Of a stretch of DNA of 64,000 nt, positions 1 to 8,935 are shown piece after piece; positions within the stretch are counted from its first letter, which is position 1; each line of letters opens with the position of its first letter. The notes beneath the pieces are model-generated. The model saw only the letters and a program-made list of their open reading frames with translations. It searched no databases and was not told the origin of the DNA. The stretch lies in the NCBI GenBank assembly GCA_013373205.1, contig JABXIG010000019.1, positions 1 through 64,000 on the forward strand. Reading direction: 5' to 3'. The position numbers were made by a program, and so were the translations under genes. The stretch is from Methylocystaceae bacterium. GTDB taxonomy: Bacteria; Pseudomonadota; Alphaproteobacteria; Rhodospirillales; Terasakiellaceae.

Positions 1-451
1 GAAACTCTCTCACCTTTGAAAGCCATCATGCGGCGGTCTTTACCCGTAAAACAAAGACCATCAGACCGCGAAGACAACCGTGAACCCGGCTGAGATGACA
101 AATTGGAGCTTGACAAGAAGGGCCGCTATTAGACAACACACACGAAATTATCTTTCTCGATCTTTCGGCATGGGAGTCTCGACCCAACCACGAAATTAAA
201 TCACGGGCACGACCTCGCAACTCAACTGACACCCCACAAAAGATTCGCTTCGCCTTCTTTCAAAACTTCCCTCCTCTTTAAAATAAAATAGCCTGACTTT
301 TGTTATTTTTGTAATGAAAATTCCTGAAATTGGGGATCATGGCGTCCGTGTTGTAAAAGTGCGTGACCTTTGCGTCCAAAACTTCTATAGAAGGGGCGCA
401 ATTCTTACATTTACATGTATATATTTCTGACTCATTCGGAGAAGAACGAAA
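1..451. other. Region upstream of leuC without a convincing gene
   Basis: No open frame here has a ribosome site and credible codon use. Positions 33-69 can form two mutually exclusive stems: GGTCTTT (35-41) with AAAGACC (53-59), or GCGGTCT (33-39) with AGACCGC (63-69). Positions 94-106 (GATGACAAATTGG) match the edge of the palindromic repeat at 12673-12757, so a decayed copy may lie here. A weak promoter is possible near 364-391 (TGACCT, 16 bp, TATAGA). A 38-codon frame at 314-430 has no ribosome site and few leucine codons, so it is not a convincing leader peptide. Confidence 0.4.
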
Positions 452-1876
452 ATGGGCAACCCCCGCACACTGTTTGACAAGATCTGGGACAACCATTTGA
501 TTGAAACGCAAGAAGACGGCACCAGCCTGATCTTCATCGATCGTCACATGGTTCACGAAGTCACCTCCCCGCAAGCCTTTGAAGGGCTACGCATGTCGGG
601 TCGTAAGGTGCGTCACCCGGAACTGACCCTCGCCGTCGCCGACCATAACGTCCCGACTTCTGATCGTTCCAATGGGATTGTGATTACCAACGAAGAATCC
701 CGCGTTCAGGTCGAAGCTCTGGAAAATAACGTTAAAGAATTTGGCGTTCCTTATTTTGCGATGGACGATCTGCGTCAAGGTGTTGTGCATATTGTCGGCC
801 CGGAACAAGGCTTCACCTTGCCCGGTGCGACCATCGTTTGTGGCGATAGCCACACCGCGACACACGGTGCGTTTGGCTCGCTCGCCTTCGGGATCGGCAC
901 GTCTGAGGTTGAACATGTTTTGGCAACCCAAACGTTGCTGCAAAAGAAATCTAAAAACATGGAAGTCCGTGTTGAAGGTGCCTTGCCTGACGGCGTGACC
1001 GCGAAAGATTTGGTTCTGGCCATCATTGGTAAAATCGGCACCGCAGGCGGTACAGGCTGCGTCATCGAATTTACCGGACAAGCGATCATGGATTTGTCCA
1101 TGGAAGGGCGCATGACCGTCTGTAACATGGCGATTGAAGGTGGCGCGCGTGCAGGCCTCATCGCCGTTGATGACAAAACAATTGATTATGTGCGTGGTCG
1201 TCCGATGGCGCCTAAGGGTGCTGCCTTTGAAGCGGCTGAAAAATACTGGCGTACGCTGACCTCTGATGAAGGTGCGGTGTATGATGAAACCGTGATCATC
1301 AAGGCCGAAGACCTGGTGCCGTACGTGACTTGGGGTACAAGCCCGGAAGATGCGTTGCCGATTACGGCAAAAGTGCCGTCCCCGGCCGATGCACGTGATG
1401 CAGGTAAAGCAGGCGCGATTGAACGTGCACTTGCTTACATGGGTCTGGAAGCCGGCACCCCGTTGAACGAGATTGAAGTTACCCGCGTCTTTATCGGGTC
1501 TTGCACCAACGGTCGTATTGAAGATTTACGTGCAGCTGCGGCTGTGGCGAAGGGCCGTAAAGTGGCAGAAGGCATGAACGCGATGGTCGTTCCCGGTTCT
1601 GGTTTGGTGAAAGAAATCGCTGAAGAAGAAGGTCTGGATAAAATCTTTACTGACGCGGGCTTTGACTGGCGCGAAGCGGGCTGTTCCATGTGTCTGGCGA
1701 TGAATGATGATCGTCTGGCGCCGGGGGAACGCTGTGCGTCCACATCCAACCGTAACTTTGAAGGCCGTCAGGGCCGTGATTCGCGCACCCACTTGGTCAG
1801 CCCGGCCATGGCAGCGGCGGCAGCGATCACAGGTAAGTTGACAGACGTTCGTGAATTTTTGAAAGAGGGGAACTAA
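452..1876 (+). CDS. leuC: 3-isopropylmalate dehydratase large subunit LeuC
   Basis: The large subunit of isopropylmalate isomerase converts 2-isopropylmalate to 3-isopropylmalate in leucine synthesis, together with LeuD. The 474-residue length is normal for the bacterial LeuC family. The [4Fe-4S] cluster ligands are visible as Cys351 in GSCTNGR and Cys411 and Cys414 in GCSMCLAMN. The aconitase-type motif [12 protein letters not shown] is intact. The ATG at 452 is preceded by GGAGAA at 438-443 with good spacing. leuD follows after 4 bases, so the two subunits are co-transcribed. Confidence 0.97.
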   Translation: MGNPRTLFDKIWDNHLIETQEDGTSLIFIDRHMVHEVTSPQAFEGLRMSGRKVRHPELTLAVADHNVPTSDRSNGIVITNEESRVQVEALENNVKEFGVPYFAMDDLRQGVVHIVGPEQGFTLPGATIVCGDSHTATHGAFGSLAFGIGTSEVEHVLATQTLLQKKSKNMEVRVEGALPDGVTAKDLVLAIIGKIGTAGGTGCVIEFTGQAIMDLSMEGRMTVCNMAIEGGARAGLIAVDDKTIDYVRGRPMAPKGAAFEAAEKYWRTLTSDEGAVYDETVIIKAEDLVPYVTWGTSPEDALPITAKVPSPADARDAGKAGAIERALAYMGLEAGTPLNEIEVTRVFIGSCTNGRIEDLRAAAAVAKGRKVAEGMNAMVVPGSGLVKEIAEEEGLDKIFTDAGFDWREAGCSMCLAMNDDRLAPGERCASTSNRNFEGRQGRDSRTHLVSPAMAAAAAITGKLTDVREFLKEGN

Positions 1877-1880
1877 GACA

Positions 1881-2492
1881 ATGGAAAAGTTCACCACACT
1901 GACAGGTATCGCAGCCCCGATGCCGTTGATCAATATCGACACCGATATGATCATCCCGAAACTGTTCCTCAAAACCATCAAACGGTCTGGCCTGGGTGCC
2001 AACCTGTTTGATGAAATGCGTTTCAATCAGGACGGCACCGAAAAGCCGGACTTTATCCTGAACAAAGAACCTTATCGCAAAGCACAGATCATCATTGCGG
2101 GTGACAACTTTGGTTGTGGCTCCAGCCGGGAGCATGCGCCGTGGGCGATTGCGGATTTTGGCATCCGTTGCATCATTTCCACCAGCTTTGCCGATATCTT
2201 CCATAACAACTGTTTCAAGAACGGCATTTTGCCGATCCGCCTTCCCAAAGAAGACGTGGACAAATTGATGGATGATGCGTCACGTGGTGCAAACGCCACC
2301 ATCACCATCGATCTTGAAAATCAGGAAATTAAAGGCCCGGATGGCGGTTGCATCAAATTTGATGTGGATCCGTTCCGCAAGCATTGTTTGCTGGAAGGCC
2401 TCGACGATGTGGGTTTGACTTTGCAAAAAGAAGATAAAATCCAATCGTTTGAAGATCAATATTCGCAATCCATGCCTTGGATGGCGCGTTAA
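1881..2492 (+). CDS. leuD: 3-isopropylmalate dehydratase small subunit LeuD
   Basis: This is the swivelling small subunit that completes the isopropylmalate isomerase active site with LeuC. The 203 residues match the family. The signature [12 protein letters not shown] is present, as are the N-terminal [13 protein letters not shown] and the FKNGILPI segment. GAGGGG just upstream of the ATG, inside the end of leuC, serves as the ribosome site. The next gene, leuB, is separated by a 95-base spacer that carries a palindromic repeat. Confidence 0.96.
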   Translation: MEKFTTLTGIAAPMPLINIDTDMIIPKLFLKTIKRSGLGANLFDEMRFNQDGTEKPDFILNKEPYRKAQIIIAGDNFGCGSSREHAPWAIADFGIRCIISTSFADIFHNNCFKNGILPIRLPKEDVDKLMDDASRGANATITIDLENQEIKGPDGGCIKFDVDPFRKHCLLEGLDDVGLTLQKEDKIQSFEDQYSQSMPWMAR

Positions 2493-2510
2493 ATTTAAGA
2501 AAAACGTGTG

Positions 2511-2566
2511 TTTTCCTGCGAAAGCAGGAATCTCGCTTAACGAGGCCCCTGCTTTCGCAGGGGCAC
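2511..2566. repeat. Two-hairpin palindromic repeat (REP-like), copy 1
   Basis: Two adjacent perfect hairpins lie between leuD and leuB: TTCCTGC-GAAA-GCAGGAA (2513-2530) and GCCCCTGC-TTTC-GCAGGGGC (2545-2564). A second copy with the same core words is at 4849-4900. The arrangement resembles dispersed REP-type elements of proteobacteria. Neither hairpin is followed by a T-run on the plus strand, so it may stabilise or process the leu mRNA rather than end it. It also makes a false upstream extension of the leuB frame. Confidence 0.75.
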
Positions 2567-2587
2567 ACTCTTTTAAGGAAAGAAAAT

Positions 2588-3697
2588 ATGTCCGACGCTA
2601 AAAACCTCCTTTTCTTGCCGGGTGACGGCATTGGTCCTGAAGTTATGGGTCAGGTTAAAAAGATCATTGAATGGCTGGCGAAAAACCGTTCAGTCAACTT
2701 CAATGTCACCGATGGTCTTGTTGGTGGGGCTTGTTACGAAGCCCATAAATGTGCAGTAACTGACGAAACTGTTCAAGACGCCCTGGATGCGGATGCGGTG
2801 ATGTTAGGCGCTGTTGGTGGTCCGAAATGGGATAACGTTGAACGCCACGCCCGTCCGGAAGCTGGCTTGTTGCGTCTGCGCAAAGACATGGACCTGTTTG
2901 CCAACTTGCGCCCGGCCATGGTGTTTGATGCGCTTGTGGATGCGTCAACTTTGAAAGACGAAGTTGTGCGTGGTCTGGACATTATGATCCTGCGTGAACT
3001 GACATCAGGTGTGTATTTTGGTGAGCCGCGCGGTGTTGAAGAATTGCCCGGCGGCGGTCGTAAAGGCTTTGATACACAGGTTTACACAGACGCTGAAATC
3101 ATTCGTGCGGCGGACGTTGCCTTTGATCTGGCGAAAAAACGTGGCAACAAAGTCCACAGCGTTGAAAAAGCCAACGTGATGGAATCCGGTAAATTCTGGC
3201 GTGAAGTGGTGACCAAATACCATGCAGAAAACTACGCTGACGTGACTTTGGAACATATGTATGCCGATAACTGCGCCATGCAGTTGGTGCGTAACCCGAA
3301 ACAGTTCGACGTGATCCTGACTGATAACCTGTTTGGTGATTTGCTGTCTGATTGCGCGGCGATGCTGACAGGCTCACTCGGCATGTTGCCTTCTGCATCC
3401 CTGTCCGGCAAAGATGCCAACGGTAAAGTACGCGCCATGTACGAACCGGTACATGGTTCTGCACCGGATATCGCTGGTCAGGATCTGGCGAACCCGCTGG
3501 CAACCATTCTGTCATTTTCTATGTGCTTGCGTTACAGCTTTGACATGGTGGCAGAAGCCGACCTGCTGGATCAAGGCGTTCAAAACGTATTGGGCGCAGG
3601 TGTACGCACAGGCGACATCATGCAAGAGGGTATGAAACAAGTCGGTTGTACCGCGATGGGTGATGCGTTGATCGCTGAACTGGACAAGTTGGTTTAA
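2588..3697 (+). CDS. leuB: 3-isopropylmalate dehydrogenase LeuB
   Basis: LeuB oxidatively decarboxylates 3-isopropylmalate with NAD+, the third committed step to leucine. From the ATG at 2588 the protein has 369 residues, the normal family length. Visible motifs are [12 protein letters not shown] at the N-terminus, the substrate-binding arginines in [17 protein letters not shown], the loop REL(T)[10 protein letters not shown], and the metal/NAD region [14 protein letters not shown] and [12 protein letters not shown]. The frame is open upstream to 2477, but those 37 codons read through the palindromic repeat and leuD. The start at 2588 has AAGGAA ahead of it. Confidence 0.96.
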   Translation: MSDAKNLLFLPGDGIGPEVMGQVKKIIEWLAKNRSVNFNVTDGLVGGACYEAHKCAVTDETVQDALDADAVMLGAVGGPKWDNVERHARPEAGLLRLRKDMDLFANLRPAMVFDALVDASTLKDEVVRGLDIMILRELTSGVYFGEPRGVEELPGGGRKGFDTQVYTDAEIIRAADVAFDLAKKRGNKVHSVEKANVMESGKFWREVVTKYHAENYADVTLEHMYADNCAMQLVRNPKQFDVILTDNLFGDLLSDCAAMLTGSLGMLPSASLSGKDANGKVRAMYEPVHGSAPDIAGQDLANPLATILSFSMCLRYSFDMVAEADLLDQGVQNVLGAGVRTGDIMQEGMKQVGCTAMGDALIAELDKLV

Positions 3698-3715
3698 GCT
3701 TAACTATCCCTTTTT

Positions 3716-3751
3716 AAAAAGCCCGGTGGATGTGATCTGCCGGGCTTTTTG
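3716..3751 (+). terminator. Rho-independent terminator after leuB
   Basis: GCCCGG (3721-3726) pairs with CCGGGC (3740-3745), extended by A:T pairs on both sides, and is followed by a run of five T. It ends the leuCDB unit. Confidence 0.85.
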
Positions 3752-3768
3752 TTGCACTGCACAAAAAG

Positions 3769-3806
3769 TTCACTTTCATTTGTACAAAAATGCTATACTA
3801 TCTTCC
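3769..3806 (+). promoter_or_regulatory. Possible promoter of the patatin-like gene
   Basis: A good -10 box, TATACT, lies at 3794-3799. The only nearby -35 candidate is TTCACT at 3769-3774 with a long 19-bp spacer. If used, transcription would start about 3 bases before the ATG at 3809, giving a nearly leaderless mRNA. This fits the absence of a Shine-Dalgarno sequence before that ATG. Confidence 0.4.
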
Positions 3807-3808
3807 TT

Positions 3809-4828
3809 ATGTTTGAAGAAACACTTTCCGCACTGGGTTTGGGCGATAATCGCTACAAACAATTGAACCTCGCTCTCCAAGGCGGCGGGGCCCATGGCGC
3901 TTATACTTGGGGTGTGCTGGATCGTTTGCTTGAAGATGATGCTTTATCCTTTGACACCATCAGTGGCACCAGTGCCGGCGCAGTGAATGCGGTTGCCTTG
4001 GCCGATGGATATTTACAGGACGGTGCAAAAGGGGCACGCGCCAAACTGGCAGAAGTCTGGAAAGCCATATCCAAGGCCGGGGATTTTATGTCCGTGCCGA
4101 CCAAACCGTCCCAGATGATGAGCTGGGCGATGAATGGGCTGCTGATGCCCTTTGACCATAACCCACTGGATTACGACCCGTTACGAAAAATTCTGAGCGA
4201 TTCTATTGATTTTGATGCGTTGCGTAGCGAAAGTCCCATAGGTCTTTATATTGCTGCGACACAAGTTTCCAATGGCAATGCGAAGATTTTCACCACGGAA
4301 GAAATATCGGTGGAAACGGTGTTGGCTTCAACCTGTCTGCCTTTTATGTCGAAATCAATTTTGATTGATGGTGAACCTTATTGGGATGGGGGCTTTTCTG
4401 CCAATCCGGCCTTGCGTCCGGTGATTTTAAATTCTAATACGGATGATACCTTGTTGGTGCAGATCAGCCCGGTGGATTTTCAGCTGCCATCCCATATTGG
4501 CGGGATGCGGACCCATTTAAACCATTTAAGCTTTTCCCAATCTCTGCGCCGCGAGATTGAATTGATTGAAGAAGGACGCGAGGTTTCACAATCCGGAATT
4601 GCCTTCAGTGAAAAGGCCCGTCGCTTGAGCCGCCATCGTTTCCATTTAATCGATGGTTCCCCCACCACATCCAAGCTCAACCCGGGCAGTGAGATGACAC
4701 CGAATTGGGATATGCTCAGTGAGTTATTTCAAAAAGGACGCAGCGCCGCAGATGACTTTTTATCGCGCCATCGGGACAAGATCGGTCATAAATCCAGTGT
4801 GGATTTAAAGGAACATTTTGGGCTTTAG
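3809..4828 (+). CDS. Patatin-like phospholipase family protein
   Basis: This is a cytoplasmic patatin-fold lipid acyl hydrolase of 339 residues. The oxyanion-hole loop is GGGAHG (25-30). The nucleophile is Ser55 in GTSAG. The catalytic Asp is D193 in the DGG motif (WDGGFSANPA). All parts of the Ser-Asp dyad are therefore present and the enzyme is probably active. The substrate cannot be read from sequence; family members hydrolyse phospholipids or other acyl esters. The frame is open to 3749, but the upstream part overlaps the leuB terminator, so the ATG at 3809 is preferred. It stands alone between leuB and a convergent rhodanese gene. Confidence 0.85.
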   Translation: MFEETLSALGLGDNRYKQLNLALQGGGAHGAYTWGVLDRLLEDDALSFDTISGTSAGAVNAVALADGYLQDGAKGARAKLAEVWKAISKAGDFMSVPTKPSQMMSWAMNGLLMPFDHNPLDYDPLRKILSDSIDFDALRSESPIGLYIAATQVSNGNAKIFTTEEISVETVLASTCLPFMSKSILIDGEPYWDGGFSANPALRPVILNSNTDDTLLVQISPVDFQLPSHIGGMRTHLNHLSFSQSLRREIELIEEGREVSQSGIAFSEKARRLSRHRFHLIDGSPTTSKLNPGSEMTPNWDMLSELFQKGRSAADDFLSRHRDKIGHKSSVDLKEHFGL

Positions 4829-4848
4829 GCTTATTGAAAATGCATAGA

Positions 4849-4900
4849 GATTCCTGGTTTCGCAGGAAAACAAACCTGTGTCCCTGCAAAAGCAGGGACC
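4849..4900. repeat. Two-hairpin palindromic repeat (REP-like), copy 2
   Basis: TTCCTG-GTTTCG-CAGGAA (4851-4868) and GTCCCTGC-AAAA-GCAGGGAC (4880-4899) repeat the two hairpin types seen at 2511-2566, with a few changed bases that mostly keep pairing. It lies between the convergent ends of the patatin-like and rhodanese genes, where it could slow transcription from both sides. Confidence 0.7.
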
Positions 4901-4916
4901 TTGCCAATTCAAGCAC

Positions 4917-5339
4917 TTACCCCTGTAGCCAAGGTAGGCCAGCAACTTTCCAGCCATTGACGCTACCGCGATGTTCGGCTTCGTTTTTATCACCTTCAAA
5001 TCCACCTGCGACGTTATAGCAGGTTTTATAACCCGCTGCCGTCAAAGCAATGGCGGCATGTTTGGAGCGCACCCCAGAACGGCAGAGCAACAGCAAAGGG
5101 GTCTCTTGATCGCGTACATGCATTTTGACTTCGCTAATGAAATCACCATTGGGGATACCGCCGGGGAAACTGTTCCATTCTATGCAGTGATGGGCTTTGG
5201 CGAGCTCGCTTAAATCCACTTGCCCGACCCAGGCCCATTCGGCTTCGGTACGCACATCGATCAAAACGGATTTCGGCTGATCTTTTAAAATATCCCAGGC
5301 TTCAGCAGGTGTGATGTCGCCTGCGTAGATATCTGTCAT
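4917..5339 (-). CDS. Rhodanese-like domain protein
   Basis: A single-domain rhodanese of 140 residues. The active-site loop is CRSGVRS with the persulfide-carrying cysteine at Cys86, and the LIDVRTEAEW motif sits at 26-35. Such proteins move sulfane sulfur between thiol carriers; the physiological donor and acceptor cannot be told from sequence. There is no signal peptide, so it is cytoplasmic. The ATG at 5339 is preceded by AGGAGACC. The frame stays open upstream to 5567, but that part runs into the divergent flavoprotein gene and has no rhodanese features. Confidence 0.9.
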   Translation of the reverse strand: MTDIYAGDITPAEAWDILKDQPKSVLIDVRTEAEWAWVGQVDLSELAKAHHCIEWNSFPGGIPNGDFISEVKMHVRDQETPLLLLCRSGVRSKHAAIALTAAGYKTCYNVAGGFEGDKNEAEHRGSVNGWKVAGLPWLQG

Positions 5340-5428
5340 GAGGGTCTCCTGTTTTTCTTTACAGGTATAGTGGTTTTCGTCAGACTGAAAAGTAAAAATT
5401 GACCAACCACTGGGGCAGGGGACTGAAA

Positions 5429-8400
5429 ATGGTCGAATTATGCTTGGCAAATTGCCTTTCGTTCGAGGATTTATATCAACGCGATGGCTTGATCCGGGTG
5501 GATCAGGCATTTCTAAAACAGTTAAAGAAGGATCGACCGGCGCTTTATGATCGTCTGCTGGCGGCACGCGATGCGCCGGATCACCTATCCGCGTCGGAAC
5601 GTTCGGGACTGATTCTTTCTCTCTCGCCCATGTTGGACCGATTTATCGTCGATTTATTCCAGATCAACGATGTTTATGCCAAAGAACGTGCAGATCATCT
5701 TGCTTTTGATGCCTTTATTGAATGTCGGCGTAAGTTCGTACAGCGCAAAGCTATCAAGGCCTATCGTGCCGAAGAAGCCTGTGCCTTTGATGCAAAAGCC
5801 CTTGAAAAAACCTTGGGCGGGCCGTTTGACGATGTGGTGTTTGCGCAAAAAGTCATGCATTGGCTGGAAGATGAAGATGCCCATGCTGATTTGATCGAAG
5901 CGGCAACCCAATATGCCGCTTGGGCGTATCACAGTCAGGCTTTTCCAGACAGTAAACTTTTTTGGACCGCGGGCAAGAAAGAGTATGACCATCTGGTTGC
6001 AACGGATCATGACGGGACAGAAGGATACTATAATGATCCAGTTCATTTAGATGTGCGCGAAGGGTTTTCCCTGACAGATCAGGGCTGTGACCGGACCCAT
6101 GCCATGGCCGAAGCGTCTTATTGTGTGCATTGCCATGAACGCAATCGTGATTCTTGCTCTCACGGGCTGCATGTCAAAAAAAGTGAGGAGATCGATAAGA
6201 ATCCATTGGGGGTGGCGCTGGAAGGCTGCCCGCTGGAAGAAATGATTTCCGAAATGCATGTGGCGAAACTGGGTGGTGATTTTATTGCGGCTGTCGCTAT
6301 TGCCTGCGTAGATAACCCCATGATGGCAGGCACAGGCCATCGCATCTGTAATGACTGCATGACAGCCTGCATCTATCAAAAGCAGGCCCCGGTGGAAATC
6401 CCCCAAGCGGAAACCCGCATTTTGAAAGACGTGTTGAATTTGCCTTGGGGGTTTGAGATTTACAGTCTCCTGACCCGCTGGAACCCGTTGAATATTGAAC
6501 GGCCTTTTGTCAAAGCAGACAGTGGACGCAAGGTTCTGGTCGTCGGATTGGGTCCGGCCGGTTATACCCTGTCCCATCATTTGATGAATGATGGTCATCA
6601 GGTGGTGGCGATTGATGGCTTGAAGATCGAACCTTTAGCGCAAGAAATTTCAGGTGTTGATGAAACAGGGGCGCGACATAGTTTTCAGCCCATTTATGAT
6701 GTCAATGACCTCTATGAAGATTTGAATTCTCGCAGCATGGCCGGATTTGGTGGGGTTGCGGAATATGGTATCACGGTTCGTTGGGATAAGAATTTCCTGA
6801 AAATCATCCGTTTGTTGCTGGAACGTCGGGCGCGTTTCACCATGTTTGGCGGGGTGCGTTTTGGTGGGACCATCGGGGTAGATGAAGCCTATGATATGGG
6901 ATTTGATCATATCGCACTTTGTGCAGGCGCTGGTGCCCCAACGGTGCTGGATATCCCCAATAACCTCGCCCCCGGTGTGCGTCAGGCCTCAGATTTCCTG
7001 ATGGGGTTACAGTTAAGCGGGGCCGCGCGTGCAGACAGTATTGCCAATCTTCATGTGCGTTTACCGGTTGTCGTTGTCGGGGGTGGTTTGACGGCTATTG
7101 ACGCTTGTACGGAAAGTTTAGCTTATTATCCAGTCCAAGTAGAAAAATTTCTTAACAGATATGAGATCTTATGCACCCAAATCGGCGAAGACGCTGTGCG
7201 TGCAGGATGGACCAAGCAAGAAATTGAAATTGCTGATGAATTTATCACTCATGCCAAAGTAATTCGATCCGAAAAAGCGAAAGATGCCCCCGATGTCTTG
7301 GGGTTGTTGCAAAGCTGGGGCGGGGCGCAGATTGCTTATCGCCGCCGTTTGGTTGAAGCCCCGAGTTATCGCCTCAATGCCGATGAAGTCACTTATGCGC
7401 TGGAAGAAGGGATCAAAATTAATGAACTGTTATCCCCTGTCGCGGTTGAGGTGGACAGTTATGGGCATGCGATGGGCCTGAAGCTGGAACATAAAGAAAC
7501 CGGGGAAGAAACACGGATGCCTGCCAAGACTATTATTGTGGCAGCAGGCACGAAACCTAACACGGTCCTTGCGCGTGAATGTCCCGAAATCGGTCTGGAA
7601 CTGGATGGCAAATATTATCGGGCACTGGATGAAGATGGGCAAGCGGTCACGCCGGAGTGGTCACCCAAGCCGTCGCAGGCTTATGTGCTGGCCCATATTG
7701 GTCAGAACCAAAAGGCGATTAGCTATTTCGGGGACCTTCATCCAAGTTATGCCGGCAATGTGGTTAGCGCCATGGCAAGTGCGAAACAAGGTTATCCGGT
7801 GATTAGCCGGATGATGGAGAAACTGCCTGAAAACCGTTGTGACGGCGCACGTTTGGTGAAAACTCTGAACGAAGACTTGCGCGCAACGGTCGTGGATGTT
7901 GTCCGTCTGACCCCGACCATTGTGGAAGTCATTATCAAGGCACCCGCGGCGGCGCGTAAATTCAGGCCCGGTCAGTTCTATCGTCTACAGAATTTTGAAA
8001 ATCATGCCATTCGAAGTGCTGATGGGACTTTGCTCGCCATGGAAGGGCTGGCTTTGACAGGTGCCCATGTAGATGTGGATCATGGCCTGATTTCTTTGAT
8101 CGTCTTGGAAATGGGTGGGTCCAGTAATCTATGTGCCCATCTTGAAAATGGTGAACCTGTTATCCTGATGGGACCAACGGGGGCGCCAACGGAAATCCCC
8201 TCCAACGAAACCGTACTCTTGGCAGGTGGTGGTTTGGGTAATGCCGTTCTATTTTCCATCGGGCAAGCGATGCGCAAGGCAGGCAGTCGGGTGCTGTATT
8301 TTGCCGCATATAAAGGGATGGAAGATCGCTATCATATTGAAAATATCGAAAAGGCGGCTGATGCCATTGTCTGGTGCTGCGATCAGGCCCCGGGTTTTAC

Positions 8401-8842
8401 ACCGGGCCGGGCGCAGGATTTTGCCTTTGTCGGTAATGTGGTTGAAGCCATGAAAGCGTATCATGATGGTGAACTTGGTGACGTCAGTCTGGCCTTGGGG
8501 GATGTGGACCGCATCATCGCTATTGGTTCAGACATGATGATGCGTGCGGTTGCACAGGCACGCCATGGGGTGTTGACGGGCTGCTTTAAAGAACATCATA
8601 TGGCGATTGGATCAATCAATTCTCCGATGCAATGTATGCTCAAGGAAATCTGCGCCCAATGCCTGCAAAAACATATTGATCCAAAGACAGGTGAGGAAAA
8701 GGTCGTCTTTACCTGTTTCAATCAGGATCAGCCGCTTGATGAGGTATCGTTTGAGGGATTGCGAGGTCGGTTATCGCAAAATAGCCTGCAGGAGAAATTA
8801 ACACGCCATTGGATCAGCTATTGTTTTCGCAAAGAAGCTTAA
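5429..8842 (+). CDS. Fused GltD/NfnB-like and PyrK/NfnA-like Fe-S flavoprotein oxidoreductase
   Basis: A 1137-residue soluble protein. Residues 1 to about 220 are predicted helical and unrecognised. Residues 232-314 carry the Cys pattern of a GltD-type [4Fe-4S] domain: C232, C235, C243, C267-Pro, then C307, C310, C314. The FAD motif GLGPAG (373-378) and NAD(P) motif GGGLTA (551-556) belong to a GltD/NfnB-like disulfide-reductase fold. From about 815 an FNR/PyrK-like domain follows, with RPGQFYRL near 846 and AGGGLG near 932. It ends with a [2Fe-2S] set C1069-x5-C-x2-C-x17-C1096. This is the domain content of NfnB plus NfnA in one chain, which suggests electron transfer between NAD(P)H and a low-potential acceptor; that role is inferred. 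The ATG at 5429 has AGGGGA upstream; a TTG at 5399 is less likely. Confidence 0.8.
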   Translation: MVELCLANCLSFEDLYQRDGLIRVDQAFLKQLKKDRPALYDRLLAARDAPDHLSASERSGLILSLSPMLDRFIVDLFQINDVYAKERADHLAFDAFIECRRKFVQRKAIKAYRAEEACAFDAKALEKTLGGPFDDVVFAQKVMHWLEDEDAHADLIEAATQYAAWAYHSQAFPDSKLFWTAGKKEYDHLVATDHDGTEGYYNDPVHLDVREGFSLTDQGCDRTHAMAEASYCVHCHERNRDSCSHGLHVKKSEEIDKNPLGVALEGCPLEEMISEMHVAKLGGDFIAAVAIACVDNPMMAGTGHRICNDCMTACIYQKQAPVEIPQAETRILKDVLNLPWGFEIYSLLTRWNPLNIERPFVKADSGRKVLVVGLGPAGYTLSHHLMNDGHQVVAIDGLKIEPLAQEISGVDETGARHSFQPIYDVNDLYEDLNSRSMAGFGGVAEYGITVRWDKNFLKIIRLLLERRARFTMFGGVRFGGTIGVDEAYDMGFDHIALCAGAGAPTVLDIPNNLAPGVRQASDFLMGLQLSGAARADSIANLHVRLPVVVVGGGLTAIDACTESLAYYPVQVEKFLNRYEILCTQIGEDAVRAGWTKQEIEIADEFITHAKVIRSEKAKDAPDVLGLLQSWGGAQIAYRRRLVEAPSYRLNADEVTYALEEGIKINELLSPVAVEVDSYGHAMGLKLEHKETGEETRMPAKTIIVAAGTKPNTVLARECPEIGLELDGKYYRALDEDGQAVTPEWSPKPSQAYVLAHIGQNQKAISYFGDLHPSYAGNVVSAMASAKQGYPVISRMMEKLPENRCDGARLVKTLNEDLRATVVDVVRLTPTIVEVIIKAPAAARKFRPGQFYRLQNFENHAIRSADGTLLAMEGLALTGAHVDVDHGLISLIVLEMGGSSNLCAHLENGEPVILMGPTGAPTEIPSNETVLLAGGGLGNAVLFSIGQAMRKAGSRVLYFAAYKGMEDRYHIENIEKAADAIVWCCDQAPGFTPGRAQDFAFVGNVVEAMKAYHDGELGDVSLALGDVDRIIAIGSDMMMRAVAQARHGVLTGCFKEHHMAIGSINSPMQCMLKEICAQCLQKHIDPKTGEEKVVFTCFNQDQPLDEVSFEGLRGRLSQNSLQEKLTRHWISYCFRKEA

Positions 8843-8935
8843 GAGCTGTTCTTTAGAGTTTGTCCTCACAAAGCTGTGAACGGTTGTGACATGCATAGCC
8901 TGCCTTACTTCGTTATTATCTAATGTACTTTAATA

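Noticed and set aside
26-232. 68-codon minus-strand frame before leuC
   Set aside because: No ribosome site, no recognisable motif, composition like non-coding DNA.
314-430. 38-codon frame as a leucine leader peptide
   Set aside because: Only two leucine codons, no ribosome site, no terminator/antiterminator pair after it.
2477-2587. N-terminal extension of LeuB
   Set aside because: It reads through the palindromic repeat and overlaps leuD; the ATG at 2588 has a good ribosome site and the family N-terminus.
4834-5019. 61-codon plus-strand frame
   Set aside because: It is a translation of the paired-hairpin repeat and the rhodanese antisense strand.
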